From positions 1 to 64,000 of the forward strand of contig QWDQ01000050.1 of assembly GCA_003868215.1 (NCBI GenBank): a stretch of 64,000 nt of DNA, in the 5' to 3' direction. Below, piece after piece: positions 47,980 through 59,679 of the stretch (the stretch's first letter is position 1; each line of letters starts with the position of its first letter). This DNA is from Pseudophaeomoniella oleicola. Lineage: Eukaryota; Ascomycota; Eurotiomycetes; Phaeomoniellales; Phaeomoniellaceae. Position numbers and translations under genes: made by a program. Below the pieces are notes generated by a model. It saw nothing but the letters and a program-made list of their open reading frames with translations. It did no database searches and was not told the origin of the DNA.

Positions 47980-48940
47980 TTATTCATCCGGTGGACCCCG
48001 CCTCCAGAAGCTGCCGAAGTTTTTACTTCCAGATCCGCTATTGCCCTGCTCTCTGACTACTTTTCGATCCCTATTGTCCTTCGCTCTGCTAACCCTCAGC
48101 TGGCCACCCCAAGGCGATTCCACACCGTTGAAATTCTCGATGGCAGAATCAACATCCTGTGTGCTGAGCAGGTCGATGAATAGGTAGTGGTGGTCACCTG
48201 GTTCCTCCGCCTTGGAAGGATGAGGCGCGATGAGCTTGCTGACGGACTTCAATTCAAGGCCTTCAAACAACTTCTGCATCTCTGCGTCCACGGTGGCTTG
48301 CGGCTCGATGTGGGGCAGGCCACCGACATAGATCCTGGTACCTTGCTCCTGCGTGGTAGCATCATTGCGTGACAATCTGTCAGAGCTTGGTCTAAGGTTT
48401 TCATGTGCTAAACAATTAGCTTTGAAGGGGATTGAGTATGATTTGCCTACGTGAGCCTGTCTCCCTCCGGCCCCAGCCCCCTTCCCAATTTTTGGCTCTC
48501 GCGGTTGAAGCTCCCTCACCAGATCTCTTGGCAACACCTGGATTGATCTTCACCGGTCTTCCTAGGACGTCATGACCATTGAGCTGGTCCATGGCCCCCG
48601 ATGCTTCCTCTGGGCTTGCGAAATCGACGAAGCAGTACGAAGGGTTTCTTCCCGTGAAGGGATCCACAGACATGGTGACATTTACAGCAGTGAAGCCATT
48701 ATCGTTGAAAAATTGCTCAACGTCTTTGGGTTGAGCTGTGTACAACAAGTTTCCGACATACAATCTGGATCCAGGAGCGGCAGCTTCTGAAGGAGTACCT
48801 GGATTGCTTTGCTGACTGTTGCGTTGCGGAGTCCTTGCTTGAGGTTCCACACGCGGACTTCTATCGGCCACTCGCCAGTTGTTACTGGCTTGAGAGCGAT
48901 AATTCTGTTGCTGCCTTGGAGGTGCTGATGAATCCTCCAT
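47980..48940 (-). CDS. RNA-binding protein with two RRM domains
   Basis: Predicted 305-aa protein from exons 48940-48451 and 48407-47980, with a very short 43-bp intron (GTAGGC donor, GCTAAT branch-like site, GTTTAG acceptor). Residues 1-55 are Gln/Ser/Arg/Pro-rich and disordered. RRM1 is at about residues 57-135, with RNP2 LYVGNL and RNP1-like RNPSYCFVDF. A linker with GWGRRETGS follows, then RRM2 from TRIYVGGL to about residue 265, with RNP1-like HHYLFIDL. The tail is Gly/Ser/Arg-rich. It probably binds RNA in the nucleus or nucleolus, like other twin-RRM proteins. The start at 48940 is chosen over an in-frame ATG at 49012. It looks like a housekeeping gene lying between two regulator genes. 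Confidence 0.85.
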
Positions 48941-50202
48941 GCTGGATGATAATCTGGGTTTCTGGCCGTAAGTCCTATCTGGTTGAACACCCACAATGTT
49001 GATCAAACACACAACAACGCGTATATTTTGCTAGAATCAAATTTATGTTCGATGGGGACTGATGCCAAGAAATGACAAGGAGGGGGGGAATGACACGCTA
49101 ATCCGGATCTGGTCTAATCTGACTCCTGCATAGGTCCCAAACAAAACTCACCCCTTCAACAACGATATAGCCAACAACATCTACAATCAGTGTTTTGGCC
49201 TGCTGTTGATGGGTGGTATAGATTCACATTGTCCATTTCAAGGGGACGATGACCTTGGGTTGGCAGGATTAGCGTCACTAAGCTCGTTCAGCATACGATA
49301 TACTTACTATCCAGGTGATTTCCACGCTGCATTATCAGAACCTGACGAGACCTTCTCCGTGGCCGTTTCTGCCTTTGTCTCTGGTGTATCAGTTGGATCA
49401 TCTTCTACTATGAATTTCGGCGAACATTGGGTTGAGACCAAATGAAAACAAAAGGAGTCTTATCGTACCTGGGCTGTTCTAGGACTGGCTTGCCCTGCTG
49501 CCCAACCCGACTCAGTCGATCTTACGCGTGTCCCTAAGGTATTCTTGGCAGGGGACCTCGATAGACCCGGTGTCGCCTTTGTAAGAATAATTACTAAACT
49601 TGGTAAATCCTCTAACACACATCTCCAGATAATATGGGATGCTCAGTTAGCTACTTAGGATATGGTCCCCTCATCCTCTCTACCATGACCATAAATCAAT
49701 TATTCACTATGGTTGAGCATGAGCGCCTACATAAGGTACTCAGGTAGACTCTTGTCGGTGTAAGCAGAATCAGAAGAATGTGTTCTTGTTACACGATCTA
49801 GGTCCTTGTTCTCTGTTGTCAGGTATTTCGGGGTATCTGGTAATTTATGTTCGATTTTACCTTTACCTTGACGTTACCAGGTAATATTTCGGGACAGACT
49901 GTAATGTGGGGGTGTAAGCCTTGGCATGGGGATAGAGTATTTTAGGAATCTCGACTTATATCCTCAAAGGGAGAGAGAAGGGCTTCCTTTTTAGGCTTCA
50001 GCTTTTAAGGCAAGCCTTATAGAGTCGGTGATGACCATATCAATCCGCGTCACCCTATCCCTTAGATACCAAAGTCTTCTTTCGTTCGTCGACATATACT
50101 TATTAGCTGCCACTTGTTCTAAGTCCCGGTACATCTCGTATCGCGCTTTACCACACGAACCCTTACGCGTATGACCGTCAGTTGACGGAGTACGATACAG
50201 AT
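48941..50202. other. Divergent, AT-rich intergenic region
   Basis: The region separates the RRM gene (-) from the second Zn2Cys6 gene (+), so both promoters are here. A 79-codon plus-strand frame at 49206-49445 has no recognisable feature. The part 49560-50100 is AT-rich and irregular, and could be old decayed repeat DNA, but no family is recognisable. Confidence 0.5.
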
Positions 50203-51492
50203 ATGCATCGAAGAACCCACAGAAAGTCCAGGACTGGCTGCGCTGAGTGTAAACGTCGTCACATCAAGGTACGGCGGACGAACAGCTATCTTCACACATA
50301 TAATGAATGCGATCTCTGACGGTGCATTCAGTGCGATGAGAGACGCCCAAGCTGTGTTCACTGCAGCACCGCCAATCTCCGCTGTCCCTTTCAGAATGAC
50401 AGTGGTCACGGCTCTCCGTATGCGAGAAGTGATAGCTCGGCCGGAGAAAATGGTAATGATCAATCCAAGCCCATAGCTCCTTCCGGCACGCTTTCTACGT
50501 CTTCGCTGCCGAACAATCCTTACGTTGGCGACAGCGTGGTGCCCCAAGCGCCGGACCTTGATATCAATGACCTTGAGCTCTTCTACCATTTCATGTTCGA
50601 CACCATCAAGACCTTTTCTCTAGGCGATCGACAAACTGAGATTTATCGTCGCAATGTCGTCTCATGTGCAATCGCTCATCCGTTTCTGATGTATGAGCTC
50701 CTGGCCCTGTCAGCTTTCCATCTGGGTGAGCTTCGACCGGATCGTCAACGCTTCTACAGACAGATCGCCACTTCCTACCAAGCGAAGGCCGTCTCCGGAT
50801 CGAACAAATTCCTGATCCAAGTCGATGCCAGTAATTGTCTCGTGGTATTGTTCTTCTCCCACCTGATCGGTATCCACTCATTCTGTGACACCTTTGCTTC
50901 CTTCCCACCGGATCATTCGTTTAGCAGTTTCCTGAACCATTTCGTGCACAGCATTAATCTTCTACGAGGACTCTCAACAGTTGTCGAGTTTTGGCTGCAT
51001 ACGTTGCTTGTGACGGAGATGGGGGAGGTCATGCGAGCAGGCCAACGCCGCAGAGCCCAAATCCCTCGCCGCAATGGATCGGAGACGGCGGACCTCGCAC
51101 AGCTTATCCAAACGGCTGACCTAAGCCCGACTAGCCGCGACACGTACTTGAAGAGCATCGTTGAGCTCCAGTTAGACTTCGATGCGCTGGATATGCAGTC
51201 ACAGGAGCAATTCACATCCGACAACACAGCCTTTCTGTGGCTGATAACAGCATCCCAGGAATACCTGACGCGTTTAGATGAGCAGAGGGCCGAAGCCCTT
51301 GTCGTGCTTGCCTACTATGGTGTCATTCTTCATCGACGTCGAAACTACTGGGCCATTAAGAATACAGGACGGTTGCTTGTTGTGTCCATAGCCTCACATC
51401 TTGGCAAACGCTGGGAACCATGGCTCCGATGGCCTTTAAAAGAGACTACCTTGAGTGAGACACAGTTCGTCGGTCACCTCCCTCCTGGATAA
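50203..51492 (+). CDS. Zn2Cys6 transcription factor (Upc2-like layout)
   Basis: Predicted 408-aa regulator. Exon 1 (50203-50268) encodes only 22 residues, and exon 2 is 50332-51492. The 63-bp intron falls inside the zinc cluster, so the gene is missed if only long frames are considered. The cluster cysteines are 13, 16, 23, 30, 33 and 40 in HRKSRTGCAECKRRHIK/CDERRPSC, a form typical of the Upc2/sterol-uptake-like class. A Ser/Pro/Asn linker follows. Then comes a helical ligand-binding-like domain starting DLDINDLELFYHF, with YELLALSAFHLG, and ending near WLRWP. It lies 220 bp from the convergent FAD-oxidase gene. It is the best candidate for a pathway regulator of the 50-60 kb block. Confidence 0.88.
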
Positions 51493-51712
51493 AGCGTTGA
51501 CTTGGGAATCGATTGCAAGAGGGCTATCAAGATCGTTACTATCGTCTGCAATTCTGAAGAGCTTGGAAGGCTTCGCAGAGTATTGAAACATCAACATCGG
51601 CATGATTTAGGTTGCGAACACCCTTTTTTCTCGGGATGGCGGGATGCAGGCTCTCCGTTATTTTCAAAAGGGCTTCAAGGATTCCCCAACCGCTTCCGCC
51701 TCTAGGACACCT

Positions 51713-53442
51713 TTAGTATCCTAGTTTGAAACCACCCCAATTCAACCTAGTGAAGACGCCGTCGATGTCGTACTTGGACCTGATAGACTTCATCTTCTGG
51801 ACGTTGGCCTGAGTGAATCCAACAAATGGGTCCTGATATTCGCCAGCGTCACCCATGTATATGAATTCGGTTGATAAACCAAGGGCTCGATTTTCCTCAT
51901 GGAGAGTCTCGGCGAGGTGACGGACCCAGGACTGCATACGCAGGTCATCTTGAGCCAGGTTCCACCCAGTCGAGACTTGCCACCCTGTTCGATCAGAAGA
52001 ATACTTAGTCAGCATTGCACTCTCATAGTAGGGTTTTATGCAAATTTGGAGCAATAGGAACTCACAAATATGGGATTCGCTGTCATCCAAACCCCAGGTG
52101 TTTCCAATTCCATTGCTTTTGGCGACTGTGGCGGCACTGCGAGGAGCAATGTTCAAGACAAAAGTTGGGTAAATGCCGTCGACGTCTGCAACAGTGTCTA
52201 CAGCAGCTTTCCAAGCCTTGTACATGGCGTATAACCGGTTGGAATCAGGCTTTATCGTGTGTTGAGCAAAAGTCACCCTTTACACGATCAGCATACAACT
52301 TGAACTTCCGTGGTCCGATCGATCCTCTGGCTTACCGAAACATTTGGAGGGGAGAATCCAGCGTCGATGCCCATTGTGCAAGAGAAGTCACGTTGTTCAG
52401 CTTGATGACTGCGGGTACGGAAGAAAAGTTTGAAAACCGCGATGGCGGGTTCTCTGTGCCGGCTTGAACGCCCAACAAGCTCGGCGCTACTACGCCGGTC
52501 GTCGTGTTGTAGGTTATCGTGATGATTGCTCCAGCAGCGATGTCTGCGTTATCATTGGAGGCTAGTTGGCACGTGGCGTCGATGAAAGCAGGCACAGCAC
52601 TCTCATTCCATTGCTGGATCACCGTGCTGACCTGCGGGATGTAGTGAGTCTTGAGGGTGAACTTGGTGACAATCCCGAAGTTGTTGGCGCCACCTTTCAG
52701 GGCCCAGAACAAGTCACTATACACGATGGCATTCGCAGTGACTTGAGTGCCATTACCAAGGACAACATCATAGCTGAGCACGTTGTCCATTGCGAATCCA
52801 TACTTGTTGATAAAGTAGTGGACTCCGCCGATGAGCGTCAGGCCTGGGACTCCGATTGTCTTCATCCGGCCACCGATCACCGCAAGACCATACGGTTCCA
52901 GGTACGAATATACGTCGTACCATCTCAAACCGGGTGCAACTTCGACACTGCTATTATCCGCAGAGAGCTTGATATCTGTCAGAGCACTCAATGCCACCAT
53001 AACACCTCCATTGATGTTGCTTGCTCCCGGGACCTGGACATCAGTTCAGCTTACAGCCTTTCACACCCATCGATAGGTTTCCACGTACGTTCATATGGCC
53101 TCCTCCGCGAACCGCAAATTGTGCATCGCACCCATTCAATATCTTGACCCCTTCAGCAACCGCATCTGCATCCGCCGGAACGAAGATACAAGCCGGATCC
53201 AGGTTCGTTCTCACATCCCAAGCCGCAATATTCTCGGCCGTGTAGTTTGTGGAATTGGGGTAGAAGAGATCTGCAGGGTAGCCGCTCGACAGTTTCGTGC
53301 AAGCACAGGCAGCGCTAACCGTGAGGCTGAACGTTCCATACTCGGTTGTCACAGAGGTCCCTGTTAAAGGCACAGAGCTGTTCGATTGAGCACGTGCCAA
53401 CACGACCAGCGATAGAACTGATATCCAGTGGGACCAGGCCAT
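51713..53442 (-). CDS. Secreted FAD-linked oxidoreductase (berberine-bridge-enzyme-like)
   Basis: Predicted 511-aa flavoenzyme. Exons 53442-53089, 53033-52336, 52277-52066 and 51984-51713 join in phase (introns 55, 58 and 81 bp), rebuilding GGGHMNVPGASN, MFRVTFAQH and ESHIWWQVS. A signal peptide (about residues 1-19, MAWSHWISVLSLVVLARAQ) points to secretion. The FAD_binding_4 domain has RGGGH with His116 at the position where the BBE family can bind FAD covalently. It continues with PGLRWYDVY and LKGGANNFGIVT. The C-terminal part includes the BBE-like end with NWGGFKLGY, slightly different from the usual RLNP..N form. Relatives oxidise alcohols, sugars or alkaloid-type metabolites with O2. 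It is a neighbour of a P450 and an exporter. Confidence 0.92.
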
Positions 53443-53938
53443 GGCGGTAGTAGACAGGTCACAGGTCGCTATAGGACGGAGAGTGAAATGATAGAAGGAT
53501 AACACAAGCCAAAATGAAACCGAGGAGGAAGAGGAGGAGGAGGGATATGTGACTCCAAACCCGACGAGGCCCTGGAAGACATGAAGAAGATCTTATATGA
53601 AATACGAAGGTCACAAGAAGAAATCAAATCTTACGCCAGATTGCTATAATAATTAGGTACCTGAACAGCCTCTAGTCGCTTGCCTTCCCCTATAGATAGA
53701 TACTTTTTGCTTTATTACCCCATTTCCCGCTTTACACGTACCTACCTATCTAGGTACCTTTTTAGTCACCCTTCCCAAACCTATCCTCCGGGAACTATGG
53801 GGAAGGCAAGCAAGCAAGCCGACGCAGATCACTTCATTTCAATTGATCGGTTGCGCCTAATAGGTAGGGGTACTCAATAGCAAACGAACCACAACTGGCG
53901 CAGGGCCCTCATTCCGCGTTTCCCGTCTTCCACGTATC

Positions 53939-53946
53939 CGGTACCG
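53939..53946. promoter_or_regulatory. Candidate Zn2Cys6 site, CGG-N2-CCG
   Basis: The sequence CGGTACCG is an inverted CGG pair within a longer palindrome (CCGGTACCGG). It lies in the shared upstream region of the FAD oxidase and P450 genes. Zn2Cys6 proteins commonly bind inverted or everted CGG pairs. A site this short will occur by chance, so this is only suggestive. Confidence 0.2.
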
Positions 53947-54418
53947 GGAGGTGATTAAGGTACCTGTGTGGTGGGTGGGTGGCTTTCAACGGCTTGAGGG
54001 GGGGCCTGCTTGCTTGATCTGGGCTGAGCTTGGCTTGGGCTTGGCTTGAAAGCTCCAGATATGATGATCGACATATGTATCTAAGTATATATCTGGTAAG
54101 TAGGTAAGTAGGTAAGGTAGGTACCTAGTGATTATATGAAATGCAGTGCCTACTTTACCTACCTTTTTACCTTGGGTACCTACTCAATCAGTGGCGTCCA
54201 TCTGTCCCATCCGTCCGCAGGGTTTTCGTATAACGGCGGAGTAAGTTAAATTACAGTACATACGGCGTATTATCCGAATACGCGTATAACGTACCTTGGT
54301 ATCTGGGAGCCAAGCTTAAGCTAAGGTAATAAGATAATTAGGTCCCTAGGAGCGGACGAATTGCGGAGGAGATAGAGGGAGGGAAGAGATTAATTACCTC
54401 TTGATAAGGGGTGATAGA

Positions 54419-54443
54419 TAGGTAGGTAGGTAGGTAGGTAGGT
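54419..54443. repeat. TAGG tetranucleotide tandem repeat
   Basis: About six uninterrupted TAGG units, ending in TACCTA. It is the densest example of the CCTA/TAGG words that are spread over most spacers of the window. Confidence 0.85.
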
Positions 54444-55358
54444 ACCTAAGTAAGTATTAGGTATGATATATGAAGTAAAGCACAGTTTGGGATGGTTGAG
54501 GTTGTAGGCGGGGGTCAGGTGGCATCTTGTAATTAATACCTAGATCAGGAGAACGGAGAATCAAAACAGTGTTTTGTCATCCGTGAGAGAAAGAAACCCG
54601 TTTCGTTTCACCAACTCGAATGATGATGACTTCTGGATCGAGTTGTTTTAGGTCCATGGCAACAATCTACCCAGGCTATATACATTTCACGACTTTGTTC
54701 TTTATGCGCGAGATTTTGGTAGGGAGTATTGGGTTTTACGGATGAGTGTATCAACGACGACGACGACGACGACGATGAACATTGCTGCGGCTACGAAACG
54801 ACAATTCTACATGATCTTAAGATTCTGCTTGATCCCAGCTTAAAAAGCTGTAGTGGTAGTGGGCCATCAAAACATGTTGGAAGCTGTGAAACATAAGGGT
54901 ACCTATCAAAACAGTTCCTACGATAGAGAATTGACCCTCTTGTCTTATCACCTATCCTATACCTATCAACGGCCGGTTAAATCATTTGATAGATGTACTT
55001 TGAATGGCATAGATTGAGCGTTACATCAAACTAACGCTCTCATGCATGTTAAAACAAAGCCCTGCACAGATTTCTGAACATGGGGGTTAAGTAGCAGTCA
55101 ATTCGCTTGGATGCAGCGGCAGGGGTCGGCCGGTTATGCATGCTTGCTTGCAACTATACATTCGATCCCTGACATTGACTACATCAACAACCCTGCTGCA
55201 CGAGGGGTACGGATACTCGGTTCAATGCGGGCATAAGGTAGGTGGATGTGTGCTGCTCTCCTCCAGATGTTGTTCTTTGAAATTTGTTTTATCTATATTC
55301 ATCGGTGTTGTTGAAGAGTTGGTATTGAGTCAATGAGCTATACCTTGCCCAGCAGGCC

Positions 55359-56232
55359 ATGGGATTCACCACTACCGACGACGGCTGGTCTCCCAGTATG
55401 AGTGCTATGAGCATTATCTACCTGCTATCACTTCTGGTATGTGAAAATCCCCTGCTCAAGTGATCAAGGACGATATCCTTACTCGGTCGCTCCCAGTATA
55501 TTCTATACTATCTGTCACTCGCCGTATACAACGTCTACTTCCACCCCCTCCGAACAGTCCCAGGCCCCAAACTCTGCGCCGCCTTCTACTTTCCTTTCAA
55601 CTACTCTATGTGGACCGGCGACATCGTCCACGTGATCAAGGACATCCACGACCGATACGGCCCCGTTGTACGCCTGTCGCCGGACCGGGTAGACTTCATC
55701 GACGCGCGAGCGTGGGACGATATCTACGGTTCCACCCGAGGTCGAGACCAGTTCGTCAGAGATCTAGAATCGTACAGGTTCGTGGGGACGACGAGGTCGA
55801 TGCTGATCGCAGATGGTGCGAACCATACGCGGCAACGGAAGCCGTTTTCGTATGCGTTTTCGGACGCGGCGTTGCAGGAGCAAGAACCGCTGCTGCAGTC
55901 GTACATCGACACCATGATCCGATATCTCCGCGACACCGTCACCCCCCACGACGGTGACACCAAGACCACCGATCTAACCTCCTGGATCAACTGGCTCACC
56001 TTCGACATCATCGGCGACCTCTCGCTCGGCCAATCCTTCGGCTGCCTCGAACAACGAAACCTCCACCCATGGATCAGCATCATCTTCGATTCGCTCCGCA
56101 CGGCCACGCGCGCCGGCATCCTCCAGCTGTACCCTTTTCCCTTCCTGCCGCTGACCCAGATCGGCACGACGGCCGCGAGCGCGCAGATGGGGAAGCATAA
56201 GCAATTCACGGCCGACGCTGTCGATAGGCGTA

Positions 56233-56271
<39 letters not shown>

Positions 56272-57140
56272 CCGCCGAGAAAGGCCCCATGATAAGGAAA
56301 GATTTCATGGCGCACGTGCTACGGCACAACGATGCTGAGAACGGATTGACGCAGCAGGAGATCTACGACAATTCGTCACTGCTAGTAATCGCGGGAAGTG
56401 AAACGGCGGCGACCACGGTATGTGGTGCCGTATACTATCTGCTCAAGAACCCCGAGTGTTACGAGAAGGTCACGATGGAGGTCAGAGGCGCGTTCGGGAA
56501 GCAAGAGGATATCACGATGGTCGCGGTGAATGCGCAGCTGCCGTACATGGTTGCTGTGATCCAGGAGGCTATGAGATTGTATCCGCCGGCGCCGATGGCG
56601 ATGGGGCGGAGGGTTTCACGTAAGGGCGGAGTGATGATCGCAGGTACATTTGTGCCTGAAAAGGTAAGTTCTCCTGAATTCATGTAGAGTTCCATCATAG
56701 CCCGTCTCTACCAGCACACCTTACAACCAGCATTACCACCCACCAGAATTCCAATTCAACACTTTCCTTAATAGCACCCAACAGACTAACCCTTTCCCCC
56801 CCAGACCGTCGTCGGCATAACCCAATACGCCGCCTACCGCTCCACCCTCAACTTCACCTCCCCCAACTCCTTCACTCCTTCCCGCTGGCTTGCTTCCTCT
56901 TCTTCTTCCAACGACAAAAAAGAAGTCTTCAATCCTTTCAGCGTTGGCCACGCGAACTGTCTGGGCCAGAGCATGGCGAAAGTCGAAACGAGGCTGATAC
57001 TCGCGAAGCTGTTGTGGAATTTTGATTTTGAGCGTCTGGAAAACTCTGAAGGAGGAGGGGGGTGGGTTGAGGAGCAGAAGGTTTTCACGTTGTGGGAGAA
57101 GTCCGGGTTGGTGGTTGGGATCAAGGTGAGGGAGAGTTGA
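55359..57140 (+). CDS. Cytochrome P450 monooxygenase
   Basis: Predicted 526-aa ER-bound haem monooxygenase. Exons 55359-55436, 55497-56663 and 56805-57140 join in phase (introns 60 and 141 bp). The first exon supplies the N-terminal membrane anchor (MSAMSIIYLLSLL/YILYYLSL), followed by the Pro-rich hinge HPLRTVPGPKL. The oxygen-binding I-helix motif AGSETAAT begins at residue 325. The K-helix EAMR is at 383-386, and the PERF-like stretch FTPSRW is near 438-443. The haem loop is FSVGHANCLG with ligand Cys467. A (GCT)10 run encodes ten Ala at about residues 273-282. The gene converges on an MFS exporter and diverges from an FAD oxidase, which suggests work on a shared metabolite. The substrate is unknown. 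Confidence 0.93.
56235..56264 (+). repeat. (GCT)10 coding microsatellite in the P450 gene
   Basis: Ten perfect GCT units encode ten alanines, followed by Gly and three more Ala. The run lies in the surface region between the F/G and I helices, where length changes are likely to be tolerated. Confidence 0.9.
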
Positions 57141-57512
57141 GAGTGCTGGATGTCCACTATTGTGGTAGGAGGGGAGTGATTCGATGTAGAGTGAAAGGAA
57201 GACCTTGAAAATCCATGATGGTTTTGATATATGGTCTCTCTGTCTCCTTTCCTCTTCCTCTGCGTCAGAGGAGGGTCGTGAAATATCGCTATACCTCTGA
57301 AAAGGACTTCTATTTCGTGTCTAGAACGCTGCATATGGTTCTCATATGTGCCGCGGTAATCTAGGATGCAATAGCTCCCTGAAATATTCTTATGAGGTCT
57401 CACACCATTCGTAGTGTCCCTCGGAAGAAGGGTAAGATAAAGACGCGTTTGTGGACTGACTCGTGCGGCGCTATATGACGCATGTTGATGAGGTACGAAA
57501 GCAATCCCGGTC
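57141..57512. other. Spacer between converging P450 and MFS genes
   Basis: No gene seen; both 3' UTRs should lie here. A minus-strand open frame runs through it, but it is antisense to the P450 end and has no family features. Confidence 0.6.
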
Positions 57513-59679
57513 TCATAATTGCCGATTCGAGAGAAAGCCTGCAGAAACGAATGCAAGGAGAGAACAGGCAAGCGATATTACTGCGTGGAATGTCAGTATC
57601 AACTCTCATGGGGCTTTGGGATATGGAGAGAAAAACGAAATGTTATTAATCAGTAGCAGACTTACTCCATGTGTAATGTAAACCTCCAACGTAGCTTGAT
57701 ACGACAATGTGCCGTAGTTTGCCAGTAAGGCTTGCAATGTACGATGCATCCGACAACGCCCTTTGAATGACCTGAGTATTGGTCAGTACGGTGCTCAACG
57801 CAGGCGTCCGTGAAAAGAGCGGCTCACTTCTGATGCATCCGGACCATGAATGCGTTGCTCCAGCTGATTCCGGAACCGAGTCTCCAGAGCTGAATTTGAC
57901 GCTGTAACACCGGCCACTATGCCGAGATTCATGATGAGAAACAGACCGCTCGTACCCATCGCAATGTCCTTTGAATCGAGGGCGGCCGTCATACTGATGA
58001 AAGTGGCCGAGCCGGCAATTCCAGTACCAAATCCACCTGGTATGATATACAATGACTCAAGTGGGCCCGTGTTGCCGTTCCATCTCAATAGTTGGAGGAT
58101 GTAAGTGATGGATGCCAAGAGACCGGCACTCACGGTCAATAATTTGTAGCGCCCGGTACGCTTGATAAGGGCGCCAGTGAGGAGACTTCCGATGGCATTA
58201 CCAAGGACTGCCGGAACCAGATGTGCGCCGGCCGCCGTGTTTGATGCCCGTTTTGTGATCTTGAAATAGAGAGGAATGGAGAACATCATACTTACCTGAG
58301 CCGCAATTTGAAGTGTGGCTGTGAGGTAACTTAAGACCACATCCTTGCTCCTCAGTAGGTGGAGGGAAAATATTGGCTCCGGGACAAGATAGGCTTCTGT
58401 GAGAACAAAGAAGGCGAAGCATGGGATTGCCACCATCAGTAATATGACGGTATACCATGACTTCCAGGCAAACTTTTGACCACCCATGTCTAGGAGCAGC
58501 GTTGAGGCAATCACAGCGACAGCCAAAAGAACAGTACCGAGAAAATCAACCCGCCGGAGCTTGGTGAGCATGGATGCCTCCTCGTCATGTGGGGGTGTTC
58601 TGAGCTTGGAAACCTGTAGCTTGAAGAGAACTAGCAGTGCAGCGATAAGCACCAATGGCACCTGACCAATAAATATCCTGTCGACGAAGCATGAGACATT
58701 CCTCTCATCGCAGGGATACTACAGGAACACTTACGCTCTCCAACCAAGCGCGTCGGTTAGCCAACCACCCACAGGACCCCCAAGACTTCTCCCTAATGTC
58801 ATTGCCAAATTGACGTAACTTCTCCATAGTGCAACGTCTCTTTTGGGCACCAGATCTGTGATACTGTAGTATCAGCATACAAAAGCTGGTGTTGACGAGT
58901 ATAATGAAGATGGAAAGCATACCTGTAATAATGATACTAGAGATAGTCATGATCCCAGCACCTCCAACCCCACTAATAACACGGCCAACGATGGCACTGA
59001 GCAGAGTGTTGCTGATACCGCTACGAAACGGGTCAGCCATTGCCCAGTACTCAAACTGCCCACGACGCATACCAGAGCAGATTCCCGAGGGCAAATACCA
59101 CGTAGGACAGCAGTAATATGGGCTTTCGGCCCCAGATGTCGCTCAACTTGCCCAGCTATTGAATACAATACTTCGTCAGCCTCAGTTTCTCGCCTTCGCA
59201 TACCCGTGAGACGTTACCATCGGCTGAACCGCACAGATCCCCATGACATACGACGTTGAAAGCCAGTTGACATCCTCAAGACGATTGAGCGCGGACGCAA
59301 TAGTGGGGCCAGCAGCAAAGATCAAAGTTGCATCGGCACTGGCAATGAATTCGCCTAGGAATGTATGGATATCAGTTAGAAAATGTCCTCGAGGGCAATG
59401 GCACCGTATAGGAAATCACGAACCAAGCAGCAGGATCGATACAATGGTGGCGATAGTGCTAACGGCAAGCTCTCCTTCGGTATCGCTCGAGGCAGAGCTG
59501 AGCAACGCTTGCTCCTCGTCACCTTTTACGCTCGATCCTCGGCTCTCCGGAGCCGCTTCCCCATTGGGAGTTCCATAAGAGACCTTGTGCGGCGGTGCGT
59601 CTGGGTGGTCTGTTGCTTCAGATATCTGCAACCCATCATCCTGGGTTTCCTCAGTCATTGTATTATTCGATGTGCCCAT
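57513..59679 (-). CDS. Major facilitator superfamily exporter (14-TM, DHA2-like)
   Basis: Predicted 572-aa membrane transporter from eight exons: 59679-59424, 59354-59218, 59155-59073, 59020-58923, 58855-58735, 58677-57828, 57771-57666 and 57580-57513. Introns are 52-85 bp, all GT-AG, and every join keeps phase. The soluble N-terminus is acidic (about 75 residues). The loop motif A is LGKLSDIWGRKP. The motif VGRVISGVGGAG and the stretch PVGGWLTDALGWRAIFIGQ are typical of DHA1/DHA2 drug:H+ antiporters. The last exon encodes the final helix (SLACSLLAFVSAGF). Two further in-frame ATGs (59715 and 59658) are possible starts. Its place beside the P450 and FAD oxidase suggests export or self-protection for the pathway product. 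Confidence 0.93.

Larger units (their letters stand above)
53443..55358. promoter_or_regulatory. Divergent upstream region of the FAD oxidase and P450 genes
   Basis: About 1.9 kb between two genes transcribed away from each other; no coding frame is supported. It is rich in TAGG/CCTA words, with a tandem TAGG run at about 54419-54443, and has a GAC trinucleotide run near 54757-54774. The AGGAGG-type purine tract near 53521-53541 lies just upstream of the oxidase start. The length is large for a fungal promoter. Confidence 0.5.

Noticed and set aside
56834-57571. 245-codon minus-strand frame
   Set aside because: It is antisense to the last exon of the P450 and runs into the MFS 3' region, with no family features.
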